Assembly (NCBI GenBank): GCA_023053545.1
Contig: JAKZAN010000107.1
Span: 1 to 64,000 of the forward strand
Length of the DNA: 64,000 bases
Origin: Lepidurus packardi
Taxonomy: Eukaryota; Arthropoda; Branchiopoda; Notostraca; Triopsidae
Reading direction: 5' to 3'
Numbering within the stretch: position 1 is the first letter of the stretch; every line of letters begins with the position of its first letter. Under the pieces are notes generated by a model, which saw only the letters and a program-made list of their open reading frames with translations, had not been told where the DNA came from and ran no database searches. The position numbers and the translations under genes were made by a program. This document shows, piece after piece, positions 39,323-48,139 of this stretch.

Positions 39323-41533
39323 GATTTGGCGTCTCAACATCGATTGGGACGAAGACCTGCCATCAGAGCTCGCGAACACCTGGGAGTCTTGGCTAAGCGA
39401 ACTCGAATGTCTTAATTCGTTATCCATCGACCGCTGTTTCAGAAGAGATGACACTCCGATTTCGTCCGCCCAACTCCACACGTTCAGTGACGCTTCCGAA
39501 ATAGGATACGGCGCGGTGAGTTACCTGAGATTGTTCTACACTTCTGGAGAACGGTCAGTGGTATTTGTCATGTCTAAGTCTCGCGTTGCCCCCATAAAAC
39601 AACTAACGATTCCGAGACTCGAACTTCTTGGAGCACTGGTGGCGGCACGTTTGTCTTGTACAGTTATGAAGGAGCTCGCGATGCCCGTACAGGAGTCCTA
39701 CCTCTGGACCGACTCCACGACAGTATTAAAATGGTTGCGTTCAACCCATCGTCTTACTACATTCGTGGCTAACAGGGTCGGAGAGATCCTATAGCTTACG
39801 GACCCTACACAGTGGCGTCACATTGCCGGGAAGCAGAACCCAGCTGACGAATGCAGCCGTGGACTGTTGGCTCGAGACTTCGTTAATGGAAAACGCTGGT
39901 TCAGCGGCCCCGACTTCCTGCTTACTCCGCAAATCACCTGGTCGAACCAAGACACGTTCGAGCAAAGTCCGATTCACGATCCGGAAGTCGTCCTAACGAA
40001 ATGGGCCGGCATTATATAGGAACCCACAAAGGAGATAGACGACCTGTTCGAGAAGTCATCCCGTCTCGCGCGAATCAGGCGTGTTGTCGCATACATTCTT
40101 CGCTTCGCCCGAAACTGCCGGGTAAACTCCGAAAACAGAAAACGCGGATGCCTTGATGCTGTGGAGCTGAGAGGGGCTATGATAATATGCCTCAAGACGG
40201 CCCAGCTTTCTTCTTTCGCCGAAGAGCATAAGGCCTTACAAGACGGCAATGGAATTAAGGTCAGCTCACGTCTCTCAAAGCTGAACCCAGTCATCGACCA
40301 TGACGGGCTGATCCGAGCGGATGGAAGAATCAGCACGCCCAAGTTGATCCCGATACTCGCAACCCGATTCTTTTATGCCCGAACCATCCACTCACAACTC
40401 TGATAATCCGCGACATCCACGAACGTTTATTGCACCCCTATACTGAACGCACGCTTTGCGAATTACAGCAGACATATTGGGTGTTACGTGGACGGTCAAC
40501 AGTACAAGGCATGGTACGGAAGTGTGTAACTTGTCGGAAGGCAAGGAGTCAGCCGCAAATTCCCATGATGGCGGCCCTACCAAAGGATCGTCTGCAATCG
40601 TCCATGCCAGCATTTACGAACACAGGCGTCGACTTTTTTGGCCCTTTGCAAGTAGTTATTCACCACAGAATACACAAACGCTATGGATGCATTTTTACCT
40701 GCTTAGTCACGCGGGCCGTCCATATTGAACTCACCGAATCGTTGGATGCCGACTCGTTTTTAATGGCCCTACGACGGTTTATCGGTAGGCGTGGCTGCCC
40801 CGTTACCTGCTACAGCGACAACGGAACCAATTTAGTAGCGGGCGAAAGGATACTACGAGAAGGTTTGCAAAACCTAAAATCTGACAAGTTGCTAAATGAC
40901 GTTTCCAAGAGGGGAATTACTTGGCACTTATCCCCCCCTGCGGCTCCACACTTTGGGGGTGTATGGGAGCGGATGGTTCGCTCTGCCAAGGTCGCCTTGC
41001 GTGCTACCTTAAAAAATCGAACGGTAACCGACGAGGTACTCGACACCTTAATGGTAGAGGTTGAGTCGCTTATCAACAGCCGCCCCTTAACTCACGTTAG
41101 CCTGGACCATCGTGACCTGCAGCCGCTAACGCCGAACCACTTTCTCTTGGGGAGGGCTAATCCCAACATTCCCCCTGACATCTTCTGCGAGGAGGAAGTT
41201 AGCTCCCGGAAGCGTTGGCGTTCTTCAAAAATCATTGCTAATGGATTTTGGCGACGTTGGTTCAGGGAATACGTTCCCAACTTGATCGAGCGTCGGACAT
41301 GGCTTAAGGCTCGGCGAAATTTACGACCGGGAGACGTCGTAATTGTAGTGGACAACAATAGTCCCCGAGGGCGGTGGCGTTTAGGCCGTGTTACTGAAAC
41401 CATCCCGGGACCGGATGGTGTCGTTCGCACCGCGGTCATCAAGACTGTGAGCGGTGAATATGTTAGACCCGTGACGAAACTGTGCCTACTTGAAGAAGCT
41501 GAAGACGCCACCCCAGAAGACTCGGCTGTTTAA
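39323..41533 (+). pseudogene. BEL/Pao pol fragment (RNase H-integrase), broken
   Basis: Corresponds to residues ~1219-1954 of the complete polyprotein. It is disabled by TAG at 39792-39794 (GAG in the complete copy), TAG at 40017-40019 (GAG in the complete copy) and deletion of one C at about 40331. From 40430 to 41533 the frame is open and matches the complete copy through the integrase D,D,E residues and the C-terminal domain; only one residue (Y for S) differs, next to the zinc-binding HPSTER. It keeps the RNase H Asp at 39711-39713 (TDS), which is Asn in the complete copy. It has no start of its own and is not expected to give a protein. Confidence 0.92.
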
Positions 41534-41563
41534 TAAGTTTTGGGAACAAAACTGGGCCGGCGT

Positions 41564-41880
41564 TGTTCCGGACAAGTACAGTCCGGAAGGGGAAAGAATG
41601 AAGGGAAAGGGAATGGAAGGGAAAGAGAAAGAGGGACAAAGGGGAGCTCGCGGTTGTCTCGAAAGGCAGAAAGGCAGTTGCGATTAAACAGTGAGAAAGA
41701 AGGTTGTAGAAAGGTTTTTGATGAAAGGTAATCTAAGTGACGTGGGTGTTGGGTGGGGGTTACTTGAGTTTGGAGCTTTGTGTTACGTTCGAGTTAAATA
41801 CATTCGACCTGACTTTTCTCCCTTAACACGAACCTCGATCGCCAATTGCCCAATGGTGTTGGCCATAACTGTTGGTAACA
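41564..41880 (+). repeat. BEL/Pao LTR (shared, internal)
   Basis: The right limit is firm: taaca at 41880, then a 6-nt spacer, then the primer-binding site. The left limit is inferred from TGTT at 41564, which pairs with the terminal AACA to give the TG...CA ends of an LTR (317 bp). An alternative start is TGTCTC at 41655 (226 bp), just after a purine-rich tract. Because this copy is preceded by the same pol 3' end as the other LTR, sequence comparison inside the window cannot separate the two options. Confidence 0.65.
41583..41646 (+). other. Purine-rich tract (possible polypurine tract), copy 1
   Basis: About 60 nt made almost only of A and G (ggaaggggaaagaatgaagg onward). LTR elements prime plus-strand DNA from such a tract just 5' of the 3' LTR. 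If this is the functional tract, the LTR would start downstream, near TGTCTC at 41655. The same tract in the second copy lies at about 47842-47905. Role inferred from composition only. Confidence 0.45.
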
Positions 41881-41886
41881 ATTTGC

Positions 41887-41904
41887 TGGTGCCGAAACCC
41901 GGGA
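41887..41904 (+). other. tRNA-Phe primer-binding site
   Basis: The 18 nt TGGTGCCGAAACCCGGGA are the exact complement of the 3' end (including CCA) of insect tRNA-Phe(GAA) as I recall that sequence. The site lies 6 nt after the LTR end, the expected place, and primes minus-strand DNA synthesis. It fixes the LTR right edge at 41880. The tRNA identity should be confirmed against the host's own genes. Confidence 0.85.
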
Positions 41905-41927
41905 ACCGAAACCGTTAACACCCGAAA

Positions 41928-44900
41928 ATGGCCACCGCGAAGATCCCTACGACGTCTTTGAACCCCGAGAGGGATGACGAAGTTATAGACTTAATTAGTG
42001 TGGAAAGCCTCAAAATTCAACGTAGAATCGGCAAAACCCAACACACCAAGCACATAAACTTTATCCTGGATACAATAAATGCTCAAAAACGACGTTCAGA
42101 AATCCGAACATTGCGATACCAACTCACCGACCTGCATGAGCAATGCCTCCGGCTGAATAACCGGATCGAAGAGATTACAGAACTTTCGCAAGCCACGTGG
42201 GCTGAAAGCTTACGGAAAGAACTGCACGATTGCCTGGACAAGGTCGACGAATACCTGAAGAACCGACCCCCCTCCGAAGGTTCCTCTTCCTCTACGTCCG
42301 CGAAATCAGCCGTTAGCACACGCCTTCAGGAAGCCAAACTTGAACACGACCAAAGAGCCATACGGCTTCAGGAATTGAAGATTGCAGCCGAAGAAGAAAT
42401 TCAGACCACCCAACGACTTCACGACCTCATCCTGACAAATCAACGAAATCATCAGGAAATCGTGCAACTTCGTACACATGTGGAGCGCAACCGAGAGATA
42501 CGCAAGGCTGCTACCGAGGTGGAACAGAAGAGGGCCGAAATCGAGCACCTGCAGACCATTGAAGCCGAAGATTACCCCGACGAGGCTGCCTCAGCGGCAA
42601 ACGGTATGAGACACGCTACACTCATACCCCCGAAGCCTCGAACAGTGTGGTCGGAGACTAGGCCTCAGGCAGTACAGGGCGATTTCTTCGGTGCGACACT
42701 TAACGGGCCGGCCGTCTTACCTGAACCCATGACGTCAGCCGCCCGACCGGACGGGTGGATCGACAGTTTAAGGGCGAACCGCACGCGACAGAGGGACGAC
42801 TTTACGTCATGGGCTACTCAACAAGACAGCTCCAACAACATTGCTCCGCCTCCCTCCACCTTTGCGTACGCGCCCTGGATTATGGGAGTCATGCCCAAGC
42901 TAGAATTGAAACCTTTCGATGGTGACCCAAAAAACTGGACGCTTTTTATCGACAGTTTCATGAGTCTGGTGCACGACGTCATACCCAATGACGCGCAAAG
43001 GATTGCCATGCTCCGAGAAATGCTGACTCCCGAGATCAGAGAGAGTATAGCTGAAAGCCTACACAGCCCGTTGTTATATCGACAAGCGCTCCAGGAACTC
43101 CGCAAGAACTATGGACACCCCCAGTTAATCGCCCGCGCCTACATACGGACCATGCTGGAGATTCCACCGCTCAGAAACGAGGAGTTTGAAGCCCTTCAGT
43201 CCTTCTCTCGTAAAATTCGCGGATCCATTAACACTCTGCATAGCAGCGGATATAGTCAAGAGCTCGCGTCTGTGGCGACCCTTGAGCAGTTGGTCCAGAA
43301 GTTACCTCCACGTTTACGAAGCAAGTGGGGACACCATATGCTCCGCCTCCGACCGCGTTCCCCGACGCTTCCTGATTTTGACGCATGTTTGGCCGACCAA
43401 GTCATGGCGGAAAGGCTGGTACGGCCTACGTGTAAGCCAGAACCGACGAAACGAGAAGGGAGTGTTCCGAAGACTCCCAACACAACGAAACCGCGTTTCT
43501 CCCCGACCGTACTAGCAACGAGTATCGACAATCGCGATAGCACGACAAATGAATGTATTGTCTGCAACGAGCAGCACCCGATCGAAGACTGTGACAAGTT
43601 CACAGGTCTTTCGCCAACCGAGCGGATTTCAGTGGCGAAGCGCAAGGGTCTCTGTTTTAGGTGCCTCCGCAATGGGCACCTAGGCAGACAATGTAACCGA
43701 ACAGACATTTGCGAGGTTAACGGCTGTAAGTCCTTGCACCACAAGCTACTACATGGTGCACCCCGAAGCAGTTACGAAGCAAATTCCGCTACGACCATCA
43801 GAACTGGAAACTCACCGAACAGCGAAGAGAAACCAGCCGTTCCGATGATCAACGCTGTGGCTTCTAATAGGGCAGTCGGCCGAACGCTGCTCTACGTAAC
43901 CCCAGTGAGGCTTAAGGCAGAAGGCAGGTACTTCGACACCTTCGCCTTATTTGACCCTGGTAGCGAGGTCACCCTAATCCAAAACGACGCAGCAGCACAG
44001 CTTGGACTACAAGGAGATCCGGTACGCCTGCAACTCGGAACATATCATGGTCAAGATCCAGAAGTAGATGCGCACAGGGTGAACTTTTCCATCGAATCCA
44101 TAGACCGGACAACGACAATCGAAATTCCAAAGGCACTCTCCGTTCCCCGAGTGAACGTTTCGCGATGGTATATTAATTGGCCCGAAGAAAAGAAGAAATG
44201 GTCTCACTTGGCAGATCTCGACCTACCTGAAGTCGACGCGTCTCAGGTTACCGTACTCGTGGGCCACGATGCGATCAGAGCGCACAAACAACTCGATTGG
44301 CGCGAACCACCTCCAGGTGTATCAGCCCCGACCGCTATGTTAATACGTTTTGGTTGGTCCGTCGTTGGGTGCTACCCTTTCTGGACCTCGGAATCGCGTC
44401 CTGCCAGCTGCAACATGATTAGATGTGAGCCCTCACCCGAACTACAAGACCTCCACGGATTGGTGGAGAAATTCTGGACCATAGAAACGCTAGGGATCGC
44501 AAAAAAGGATATCCCAGCTAGTCCAGAAGACACGAAGGCCTTGCAAGTCTTCGAGAGTTCCATCTACCATGACGGAGAACGCTTCGAGATCGGCTTGCCA
44601 TGGAAGTCTCCAGAAACTACCCTACCTAGCAATCGAAGTTCCGCCCTGAAGCGTTTATTCACGATGGAGAGGAGATTTGCTCGGGACCCCGAATTCGCTA
44701 TAAGATACGAGGCCGTAATCGACGAATACATCTCCCTCGGACACGCGAGACCACTGCAGCCCAACGAACTCGAAGGCCCCAAGGGTCGAACTTGGTTTCT
44801 TCCCCATCATGGGGTGATCAACCCCAACAAACCCGATAAGATACGCGTAGTCTTCGATGCCTCAGCGAAACACGATGGTGTTTCCCTAAATTGCTGCCTA

Positions 44901-47792
44901 CTTCGAGGTCCCGATTTCATCGTCAGTTTACCCGGACTTCTCACTAGACTCCGTGAAGGTCTTGTTGCTGTTTCGTCGGACGTGGAAAAAATGTTCCACC
45001 AAGTTAGGGTGAAACCGGAAGATCAAGCTGCTCTCCGCTTCCTTTGGAGGTCACCCGGAGAGACGTCGGCCCCACGCACTTATCAGATGACCGTCCAAAT
45101 CTTTGGAGCGGTATCATCACCCTCAATCTGCATGTTTGCTCTGCGAAGGACGGCGGAAGCCTTTTCACCTGACCGGCCAGACCTCATCGAAAAAATCAAA
45201 GCAAACATGTATGTTGATAACTTACTGGACTCCAGTAATACGGAGGAACAGGTGATTGCAACCTGTAGTGAGCTATCTAACCTGTTGCGTCGCGGTGGGT
45301 TCAAACTGACTAAGTGGCTGTCCAGCTCTAGAAGGGTGATGGGATCTCTTCCAAGCGTCGAACGTTTGGACCCGAAGCTGGACCTCGACCTAGATGAACT
45401 CCCGATTGAACGGACGCTTGGAATGCTATGGAACGCCGAAAGGGACACATTGTCTTTCAAGATCACCATTGGAGAGTGCAAGTACACCAAAAGGAATGTC
45501 CTAAGGACGGTATCAAGCATTTTCGATCCGCTTGGCTTCCTGTCACCGGTGATACTTGTGGCAAAATCCCTCCTCCAGGAGATTTGGCGTCTCAACATCG
45601 ATTGGGACGAAGACCTGCCATCAGGGCTCGCGAACACCTGGGAGTCTTGGCTAAGCGAACTCGAATGTCTTAATTCGTTATCCATCGACCGCTGTTTCAG
45701 AAGAGATGACACTCCGATTTCCTCCGCCCAACTCCACACGTTCAGTGACGCTTCCGAAATAGGATACGGCGCGGTGAGTTACCTGAGATTGTTCTACACT
45801 TCTGGAGAACGGTCAGTGGTATTTGTCATGTCTAAGTCTCGCGTTGCCCCCATAAAACAACTAACGATTCCGAGACTCGAACTTCTTGGAGCACTGGTGG
45901 CGGCACGTTTGTCTTGTACAGTTATGAAGGAGCTCGCGATGCCCGTACAGGAGTCCTACCTCTGGACCAACTCCACGACAGTATTAAAATGGTTGCGTTC
46001 AACCCATCGTCTTACTACATTCGTGGCTAACAGGGTCGGAGAGATCCTAGAGCTTACGGACCCTACACAGTGGCGTCACATTGCCGGGAAGCAGAACCCA
46101 GCTGACGAATGCAGCCGTGGACTGTTGGCTCGAGACTTCGTTAATGGAAAACGCTGGTTCAGGGGCCCCGACTTCCTGCTTACTCCGCAAATCACCTGGT
46201 CGAACCAAGACACGTTCGAGCAAAGTCCGATTCACGATCCGGAAGTCGTCCTAACGAAATGGGCCGGCCTTATAGAGGAACCCACAAAGGAGATAGACGA
46301 CCTGTTCGAGAAGTCATCCCGTCTCGCGCGAATCAGGCGTGTTGTCGCATACATTCTTCGCTTCGCCCGAAACTGCCGGGTAAACTCCGAAAACAGAAAA
46401 CGCGGATGCCTTGATGCTGTGGAGCTGAGAGGGGCTATGATAATATGCCTCAAGACGGCCCAGCTTTCTTCTTTCGCCGAAGAGCATAAGGCCTTACAAG
46501 ACGGCAATGGAATTAAGGTCAGCTCACGTCTCTCAAAGCTGAACCCAGTCATCGACCATGACGGGCTGATCCGAGCGGATGGAAGAATCCAGCACGCCCA
46601 AGTTGATCCCGATACTCGCAACCCGATTCTTTTATGCCCGAACCATCCACTCACAACTCTGATAATCCGCGACATCCACGAACGTTTATTGCACCCCTCT
46701 ACTGAACGCACGCTTTGCGAATTACAGCAGACATATTGGGTGTTACGTGGACGGTCAACAGTACAAGGCATGGTACGGAAGTGTGTAACTTGTCGGAAGG
46801 CAAGGAGTCAGCCGCAAATTCCCATGATGGCGGCCCTACCAAAGGATCGTCTGCAATCGTCCATGCCAGCATTTACGAACACAGGCGTCGACTTTTTTGG
46901 CCCTTTGCAAGTAGTTATTCACCACAGAATACACAAACGCTATGGATGCATTTTTACCTGCTTAGTCACGCGGGCCGTCCATATTGAACTCACCGAATCG
47001 TTGGATGCCGACTCGTTTTTAATGGCCCTACGACGGTTTATCGGTAGGCGTGGCTGCCCCGTTACCTGCTACAGCGACAACGGAACCAATTTAGTAGCGG
47101 GCGAAAGGATACTACGAGAAGGTTTGCAAAACCTAAAATCTGACAAGTTGCTAAATGACGTTTCCAAGAGGGGAATTACTTGGCACTTATCCCCCCCTGC
47201 GGCTCCACACTTTGGGGGTGTATGGGAGCGGATGGTTCGCTCTGCCAAGGTCGCCTTGCGTGCTACCTTAAAAAATCGAACGGTAACCGACGAGGTACTC
47301 GACACCTTAATGGTAGAGGTTGAGTCGCTTATCAACAGCCGCCCCTTAACTCACGTTAGCCTGGACCATCGTGACCTGCAGCCGCTAACGCCGAACCACT
47401 TTCTCTTGGGGAGGGCTAATCCCAACATTCCCCCTGACATCTTCTGCGAGGAGGAAGTTAGCTCCCGGAAGCGTTGGCGTTCTTCAAAAATCATTGCTAA
47501 TGGATTTTGGCGACGTTGGTTCAGGGAATACGTTCCCAACTTGATCGAGCGTCGGACATGGCTTAAGGCTCGGCGAAATTTACGACCGGGAGACGTCGTA
47601 ATTGTAGTGGACAACAATAGTCCCCGAGGGCGGTGGCGTTTAGGCCGTGTTACTGAAACCATCCCGGGACCGGATGGTGTCGTTCGCACCGCGGTCATCA
47701 AGACTGTGAGCGGTGAATATGTTAGACCCGTGACGAAACTGTGCCTACTTGAAGAAGCTGAAGACGCCACCCCAGAAGACTCGGCTGTTTAA
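41928..47792 (+). CDS. BEL/Pao gag-pol polyprotein (1,954 aa, uninterrupted)
   Basis: Single frame from ATG 41928, 23 nt after the primer-binding site. Residues ~50-220 are charged and coiled-coil-like; ~322-470 are the BEL-type gag (PKLELKPFDGD). Two zinc knuckles start at C543 (CX2CX3HX4C) and C576 (CX2CX4HX4C). The protease-like segment has D676 in FDPGS. RT spans ~955-1160 with D1018 and the box Y-V-D1097-N1098. RNase H has D1274, E1318, N1348 where Asp is expected (WTNSTT), and D1393. Integrase has H1584, H1589, C1619, C1622 and the triad D1655, D1717, E1767. A C-terminal RPGDVV / GRWRLGRV region matches the domain usual in BEL/Pao. No stop or frameshift, but the RNase H substitution suggests this copy may be enzymatically impaired. 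Confidence 0.95.
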   Translation: MATAKIPTTSLNPERDDEVIDLISVESLKIQRRIGKTQHTKHINFILDTINAQKRRSEIRTLRYQLTDLHEQCLRLNNRIEEITELSQATWAESLRKELHDCLDKVDEYLKNRPPSEGSSSSTSAKSAVSTRLQEAKLEHDQRAIRLQELKIAAEEEIQTTQRLHDLILTNQRNHQEIVQLRTHVERNREIRKAATEVEQKRAEIEHLQTIEAEDYPDEAASAANGMRHATLIPPKPRTVWSETRPQAVQGDFFGATLNGPAVLPEPMTSAARPDGWIDSLRANRTRQRDDFTSWATQQDSSNNIAPPPSTFAYAPWIMGVMPKLELKPFDGDPKNWTLFIDSFMSLVHDVIPNDAQRIAMLREMLTPEIRESIAESLHSPLLYRQALQELRKNYGHPQLIARAYIRTMLEIPPLRNEEFEALQSFSRKIRGSINTLHSSGYSQELASVATLEQLVQKLPPRLRSKWGHHMLRLRPRSPTLPDFDACLADQVMAERLVRPTCKPEPTKREGSVPKTPNTTKPRFSPTVLATSIDNRDSTTNECIVCNEQHPIEDCDKFTGLSPTERISVAKRKGLCFRCLRNGHLGRQCNRTDICEVNGCKSLHHKLLHGAPRSSYEANSATTIRTGNSPNSEEKPAVPMINAVASNRAVGRTLLYVTPVRLKAEGRYFDTFALFDPGSEVTLIQNDAAAQLGLQGDPVRLQLGTYHGQDPEVDAHRVNFSIESIDRTTTIEIPKALSVPRVNVSRWYINWPEEKKKWSHLADLDLPEVDASQVTVLVGHDAIRAHKQLDWREPPPGVSAPTAMLIRFGWSVVGCYPFWTSESRPASCNMIRCEPSPELQDLHGLVEKFWTIETLGIAKKDIPASPEDTKALQVFESSIYHDGERFEIGLPWKSPETTLPSNRSSALKRLFTMERRFARDPEFAIRYEAVIDEYISLGHARPLQPNELEGPKGRTWFLPHHGVINPNKPDKIRVVFDASAKHDGVSLNCCLLRGPDFIVSLPGLLTRLREGLVAVSSDVEKMFHQVRVKPEDQAALRFLWRSPGETSAPRTYQMTVQIFGAVSSPSICMFALRRTAEAFSPDRPDLIEKIKANMYVDNLLDSSNTEEQVIATCSELSNLLRRGGFKLTKWLSSSRRVMGSLPSVERLDPKLDLDLDELPIERTLGMLWNAERDTLSFKITIGECKYTKRNVLRTVSSIFDPLGFLSPVILVAKSLLQEIWRLNIDWDEDLPSGLANTWESWLSELECLNSLSIDRCFRRDDTPISSAQLHTFSDASEIGYGAVSYLRLFYTSGERSVVFVMSKSRVAPIKQLTIPRLELLGALVAARLSCTVMKELAMPVQESYLWTNSTTVLKWLRSTHRLTTFVANRVGEILELTDPTQWRHIAGKQNPADECSRGLLARDFVNGKRWFRGPDFLLTPQITWSNQDTFEQSPIHDPEVVLTKWAGLIEEPTKEIDDLFEKSSRLARIRRVVAYILRFARNCRVNSENRKRGCLDAVELRGAMIICLKTAQLSSFAEEHKALQDGNGIKVSSRLSKLNPVIDHDGLIRADGRIQHAQVDPDTRNPILLCPNHPLTTLIIRDIHERLLHPSTERTLCELQQTYWVLRGRSTVQGMVRKCVTCRKARSQPQIPMMAALPKDRLQSSMPAFTNTGVDFFGPLQVVIHHRIHKRYGCIFTCLVTRAVHIELTESLDADSFLMALRRFIGRRGCPVTCYSDNGTNLVAGERILREGLQNLKSDKLLNDVSKRGITWHLSPPAAPHFGGVWERMVRSAKVALRATLKNRTVTDEVLDTLMVEVESLINSRPLTHVSLDHRDLQPLTPNHFLLGRANPNIPPDIFCEEEVSSRKRWRSSKIIANGFWRRWFREYVPNLIERRTWLKARRNLRPGDVVIVVDNNSPRGRWRLGRVTETIPGPDGVVRTAVIKTVSGEYVRPVTKLCLLEEAEDATPEDSAV

Positions 47793-47822
47793 TAAGTTTT
47801 GGGAACAAAACTGGGCCGGCGT

Positions 47823-48139
47823 TGTTCCGGACAAGTACAGTCCGGAAGGGGAAAGAATGAAGGGAAAGGGAATGGAAGGGAAAGAGAAAGAGGGACAAAG
47901 GGGAGCTCGCGGTTGTCTCGAAAGGCAGAAAGGCAGTTGCGATTAAACAGTGAGAAAGAAGGTTGTAGAAAGGTTTTTGATGAAAGGTAATCTAAGTGAC
48001 GTGGGTGTTGGGTGGGGGTTACTTGAGTTTGGAGCTTTGTGTTACGTTCGAGTTAAATACATTCGACCTGACTTTTCTCCCTTAACACGAACCTCGATCG
48101 CCAATTGCCCAACGGTGTTGGCCATAACTGTTGGTAACA
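47823..48139 (+). repeat. BEL/Pao 3' LTR
   Basis: Matches 41564-41880 at a 6,259-bp offset with one difference. It begins 30 nt after the gag-pol stop if TGTT at 47823 is the start, and ends with taaca at 48139, directly followed by satellite 2 (gaactagtataaacc). The sharp end agrees with integrase-made insertion into satellite 2. The left edge has the same uncertainty as in the first LTR; the purine-rich tract at about 47842-47905 could be the primer for plus-strand synthesis. Confidence 0.7.

Larger units (their letters stand above)
39323..41880 (+). mobile_element. 5'-truncated BEL/Pao element copy sharing its LTR with the next copy
   Basis: This segment aligns with 45581-48139 of the complete element at an offset of 6,258 bp, becoming 6,259 bp after one deleted base at about 40331. 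It holds the 3' part of pol (RNase H, integrase, C-terminal domain) and an LTR, and lacks the 5' LTR, gag, protease and RT. Its LTR is directly followed by a primer-binding site, so one LTR serves as the 3' end of this copy and the 5' end of the complete copy. I count about 8 substitutions plus 1 deletion left of 40440, and one substitution (in the LTR) over the remaining ~1,440 bp. Confidence 0.93.
41564..48139 (+). mobile_element. Complete BEL/Pao LTR retrotransposon
   Basis: The order is LTR, tRNA-Phe primer-binding site, one gag-pol ORF with the domain order gag-protease-RT-RNase H-integrase, then LTR. The two LTRs differ by one base (T at about 41856, C at the matching position about 48115) over about 317 bp, so the insertion is young if the LTRs were identical at integration. 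The right LTR ends in taaca at 48139 and abuts satellite 2 with no intervening bases. The left side has no satellite flank because a truncated copy precedes it, so target-site duplication cannot be tested here. The left LTR limit is an estimate. Confidence 0.92.

Noticed and set aside
41490..41918. Small ORFs over the BEL LTR (41490-41687, 41540-41731, 41691-41918 and their copies near 47749-48171)
   Set aside because: They lie in the purine tract and LTR, have low-complexity composition and no start context, and recur only because the LTR is duplicated.
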